Positions 14,211 to 15,028 of a stretch of 15,028 nt of DNA are shown piece by piece. A program made the translations under genes and the position numbers. Location: assembly GCA_000432335.1 (NCBI GenBank), contig HF995414.1, forward strand, positions 135,920 through 150,947, written 5' to 3'. How positions within the stretch are numbered: the first letter of the stretch is position 1; each line of letters begins with the position of its first letter. This DNA is from Firmicutes bacterium CAG:646 (lineage in GTDB: Bacteria; Bacillota; Clostridia; Lachnospirales; Lachnospiraceae). The notes beneath the pieces were generated by a model. It was not told where the DNA came from. It made no database searches and saw nothing but the letters and a program-made list of their open reading frames with translations.

Positions 14211-14312
14211 AGTAGAGTAAGCATTACGCGTAAAGTGTCACAGGATGGGAAGTTGCCTGTGAACGAAGGAAACCGTGAAATCTTTCCACGATGTATTGCT
14301 GCGTCCGCTACT
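14211..14312 (+). ncRNA. Tetrahydrofolate (THF) riboswitch aptamer
   Basis: The element fits the folT-type THF riboswitch. P1 pairs agtag (14211-14215) with ctact (14308-14312). P2 pairs 14220-14228 with 14292-14300 around one mismatch. P3 pairs cacagg (14239-14244) with cctgtg (14256-14261) and caps a loop atgggaagttg like the family loop. P4 pairs ggaaa (14268-14272) with tttcc (14283-14287). The conserved 3' block tattgctgcgtccgct is present, resembling cattgcatccgct of the consensus as I recall it. It is directly upstream of folT, the classic target, and senses reduced folate. Confidence 0.88.
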
Positions 14313-14331
14313 GCATTAAAGATAGATGCTT

Positions 14332-14392
14332 CCAAAAGAGCATTCTCTGCCTTTGGTGTAGTAAACTACTATGCCGGTTAAAAAGGAGAGAT
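14332..14392 (+). promoter_or_regulatory. Riboswitch expression platform that can hide the folT ribosome site
   Basis: Two mutually exclusive foldings are visible. In one, tctct-g-ccttt (14344-14354) pairs over 10 bp with one bulge to aaaggagaga (14382-14391), burying the folT Shine-Dalgarno. In the other, ccaaaagag (14332-14340) pairs with ctct (14345-14348) and tttgg (14352-14356) around a 3-nt bulge and frees the Shine-Dalgarno. A helper hairpin at 14358-14369 would close the first form. No intrinsic terminator is present, so control should be at translation initiation. Confidence 0.6.
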
Positions 14393-14396
14393 ACTC

Positions 14397-14936
14397 ATGA
14401 AAAAATTGAATATTAAAACGGTTGTATTTGCAGGTGTTTTAGTGGCGATGAATCTGGTACTTGCAAGAGTACTTGCTATTAACATTGGTTCGACATTGAG
14501 AATTACGGTCAGTGCAACACCGATTTATTTGGCTGGATTCTGGTTTGGTCCCATCGTCGGAGGAATTTGCGGTGGTGTAGCGGATCTTCTGGGCTGTCTG
14601 ATCCAAGGATATGCTCCGAATCCTCTGATCATGGTGACTTCTGTACTTGCTGGTGTTCTGCCGGGGGTATTTAAACATTATGTATTTCATAACAAGATGA
14701 ATACATGGAAAATCGCAGTGGTGATCGCCATTCACGGATTGATTGGTTCTCTTGGATTTACTACGGTAGGTCTTCATGTGTATTATGGAACGCCGTGGGC
14801 AGTTCTTTATTCTACAAGAGTCATTCAGACCATCGCTTTAACTGCTGCAAATACCATTCTTGTATCTATTCTGCATCAGAGTGTGCTGACCACGATGGTT
14901 ACACGGACATTTCTTGCGCAGGATGTGAAAAAATAA
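14397..14936 (+). CDS. folT: Folate ECF transporter, substrate-binding S component
   Basis: FolT is the membrane S component that binds folates and works with the shared EcfA/EcfA'/EcfT module encoded elsewhere. The 179-residue product has about six hydrophobic segments: roughly 8-28, 42-64, 76-90, 104-124 and 140-165, with one pair close together. An early Arg-rich LARVLAINIGSTLRIT segment and GGVADLLGCLIQGYAPNP are typical of FolT. Length is usual for S components (about 170-190). It begins at ATG14397 with AAGGAG at 14383-14388. It is preceded by a THF riboswitch and followed by fhs, so folate import is tied to the THF-dependent methyl branch. EcfT and EcfA are not in the window. Other S components (BioY, ThiT, RibU) are less likely given the riboswitch. 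Confidence 0.92.
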   Translation: MKKLNIKTVVFAGVLVAMNLVLARVLAINIGSTLRITVSATPIYLAGFWFGPIVGGICGGVADLLGCLIQGYAPNPLIMVTSVLAGVLPGVFKHYVFHNKMNTWKIAVVIAIHGLIGSLGFTTVGLHVYYGTPWAVLYSTRVIQTIALTAANTILVSILHQSVLTTMVTRTFLAQDVKK

Positions 14937-14962
14937 TTTTTTTCAGATGGATGTGAAATCTT

Positions 14963-14979
14963 TCGGCTGGAGAAGCCGA
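14963..14979 (+). other. Small hairpin in the fhs leader
   Basis: tcggct (14963-14968) and agccga (14974-14979) form a 6-bp stem with a 5-nt loop, 27 nt after the folT stop. T-rich sequence lies before rather than after it, so it is not a terminator on the plus strand. It ends 10 nt before the fhs Shine-Dalgarno (AAAGGAGG). Possible folding or stability element. Confidence 0.4.
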
Positions 14980-15003
14980 TTGATATAAAAGGAGGTAGAT
15001 ATT

Positions 15004-15028
15004 ATGGGCTACAAAACTGACATTGAGA
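15004..15028 (+). CDS. fhs: Formate-tetrahydrofolate ligase, first eight codons (cut by window edge)
   Basis: ATG15004 follows a strong AAAGGAGGT (14988-14996) by 7 nt and reads MGYKTDIE, the characteristic N-terminus of Fhs (MxxKTDIEIA). Fhs uses ATP to attach formate to THF, the entry of the methyl branch. The short visible part means identity rests on this octapeptide plus its position after folT in an acetogenesis cluster. Confidence 0.8.

Noticed and set aside
14199..14381. 60-codon plus-strand open frame between the DUF3786 gene and folT
   Set aside because: It lies over the THF riboswitch and its expression platform, and its peptide has no recognisable features.
14705..14956. 83-codon frame overlapping the end of folT
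   Set aside because: Out of frame with folT, Ser/Cys-rich, with no ribosome site; a shadow.

Overview
The window is a Wood-Ljungdahl (reductive acetyl-CoA) gene cluster from an anaerobic, low-to-mid GC Firmicute. Protein style, Shine-Dalgarno-rich leaders, the THF riboswitch and the gene order point to an acetogenic Lachnospiraceae, most likely Blautia or a close relative. The genus is an inference; the acetogenic pathway is read directly from cluster-ligand motifs.

Layout. At the left edge the N-terminus of an aldo/keto reductase runs off on the minus strand. A 424-bp AT-rich divergent intergenic region follows, with two inverted copies of a 12-mer and a near-consensus promoter (TTGAAT, 17 bp, TATAAT). 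All further genes are on the plus strand. First come a His/Cys-rich protein (CooJ-like in composition) and a CooT-family nickel protein, then metF, a CooC-type ATPase, the Ni-Fe CO dehydrogenase acsA, a second CooC/AcsF ATPase, and the acetyl-CoA synthase acsB. A 318-bp gap with three strong inverted repeats separates these from acsD, acsC (corrinoid iron-sulfur protein) and acsE (methyltransferase). A textbook terminator closes this block.

A new promoter then drives acsV (reductive activator of the corrinoid protein) and a DUF3786 protein. Next comes a tetrahydrofolate riboswitch with an apparent translational expression platform, the folate ECF transporter component folT, and the first eight codons of fhs (formate-THF ligase) at the right edge.

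How it fits together. FolT brings in folate, Fhs loads formate onto THF, and MetF makes methyl-THF. AcsE moves the methyl group to the AcsCD corrinoid protein, which AcsV keeps in the active Co(I) state. AcsA makes CO, and AcsB joins CO, methyl and CoA. The His-rich protein, CooT and the two CooC ATPases are a plausible nickel supply and insertion set for the C-cluster of AcsA and the A-cluster of AcsB. No tRNA, rRNA, CRISPR array, transposase or phage gene was seen.
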